From contig JAWLCV010000145.1 of assembly GCA_041686955.1 (NCBI GenBank), forward strand, positions 1 through 5,924: DNA of 5,924 nucleotides, written 5' to 3'. The first letter of the stretch is position 1. The number at the start of each line of letters is the position of its first letter. Shown here in pieces: positions 5,634 through 5,924 of the stretch. This stretch comes from UBA7803 sp041686955 (GTDB taxonomy: Bacteria > Pseudomonadota > Gammaproteobacteria > Pseudomonadales > Azotimanducaceae). Under the pieces are notes generated by a model, which did no database searches, was not told where the DNA came from, and saw nothing but the letters and a program-made list of their open reading frames with translations. Position numbers and translations under genes: made by a program.

Positions 5634-5924
5634 GGCGTGGTCTGCTCCCGCACCGCCCGGTAGGCCGCGTCGATGGCTCCGTTGACGTAGGCGTAGGCTT
5701 CCGCGTCGGAGTTGGCGATGGAGATGCGGCCGAGCTGCTGACGGCCGACGACGTGGGGACCGGCGCCGCGGCTCCAGCCCGGCTCGTCCCAGAGGTCGGT
5801 GTATTCCCAGGCGTAACCGTGGGGCCAGCGATTCACGGTGATCGCCGCGATGTCGCGGTCGGGATCCAGTCCGAATCCGCCCCAGGCCTCGGTGAGCTGT
5901 TCCCGGACCGCCGCCTCGTACGCC
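5630..5924 (-). CDS. C-terminal fragment of a probable spermidine dehydrogenase-like FAD/NAD(P)-binding oxidoreductase (partial)
   Basis: The last 97 codons are visible and the gene continues past the right edge. I read it in frame to the edge (first visible residues AYEAAVREQL). The stretch ITVNRWPHGYAWEY (28-41 of the fragment), then GRQQLGRISIANSDAEA (60-76) and an end helix with AIDAAYRAV (83-91), resembles the C-terminus of flavoproteins annotated as spermidine dehydrogenase or NAD(P)-binding amine oxidoreductases. In those, the Asn-Ser-Asp segment followed by the helix closes the FAD site. The N-terminal Rossmann fold lies outside the window, so this rests on recalled similarity of the tail alone. 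No ATG occurs in the visible part; a GTG codon at 5834-5836 lies inside conserved VNRWPHGY and is not the start. The stop TGA overlaps the sulfotransferase GTG by 4 nt, implying coupled translation. Other FAD-dependent amine oxidases remain possible. Confidence 0.6.
   Translation of the reverse strand, partial: AYEAAVREQLTEAWGGFGLDPDRDIAAITVNRWPHGYAWEYTDLWDEPGWSRGAGPHVVGRQQLGRISIANSDAEAYAYVNGAIDAAYRAVREQTTP

Noticed and set aside
4095..5663. A 522-codon plus-strand open frame opposite the sulfotransferase
   Set aside because: The composition is Arg/His/Gly/Leu-rich and low in complexity, with no motif, while the opposite strand has intact PAPS-binding motifs and TPRs.
5630..5836. A separate 68-residue gene starting at a GTG at 5834-5836
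   Set aside because: That codon lies within the conserved VNRWPHGY motif and the frame stays open to the window edge, so this is the tail of a larger gene.

Overview
The window is GC-rich and compact, and every supportable gene lies on the minus strand. It reads as a draft-assembly piece of a Gram-negative proteobacterium, most likely a high-GC gammaproteobacterium. The reasons are a TonB-dependent outer-membrane receptor with a Sec signal peptide, a SpuC-type polyamine/omega-aminotransferase and a TPR-sulfotransferase fusion. No marker gene fixes the taxon, so this placement is an inference. A run of exactly 100 N (3874-3973) marks a scaffold gap of unknown true length.

Layout in the direction of transcription, from high to low coordinates: (1) the C-terminal 97 codons of a gene running off the right edge, resembling the end of spermidine dehydrogenase-like FAD/NAD(P)-binding oxidoreductases (5630-5924); (2) a TPR-domain sulfotransferase (4008-5633) whose GTG start overlaps the previous stop by 4 nt (GTGA); (3) an intergenic region of nominally 216 bp holding copies of an 11-bp repeat on both sides of the gap, then a good ribosome binding site; (4) a 771-residue TonB-dependent receptor (1476-3791); (5) after only 28 bp, a class III PLP aminotransferase closely resembling putrescine/polyamine:pyruvate aminotransferases (92-1447); (6) beginning 1 nt after its stop, a set of degenerate 7-bp repeats in inverted orientation that can fold into a long hairpin (1-90).

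How they may work together is inference. Genes 1 and 2 are almost certainly cotranscribed, and so are 4 and 5. Whether all four form one transcript is hidden by the gap. A spermidine dehydrogenase-like enzyme with a SpuC-like aminotransferase suggests uptake and breakdown of a polyamine or another amine, with the receptor importing the substrate. The sulfotransferase does not fit a known polyamine route, and its acceptor is the main open question.

No tRNA, rRNA, CRISPR array, insertion sequence or phage gene was seen. Long plus-strand open frames opposite the genes are GC-driven shadows.
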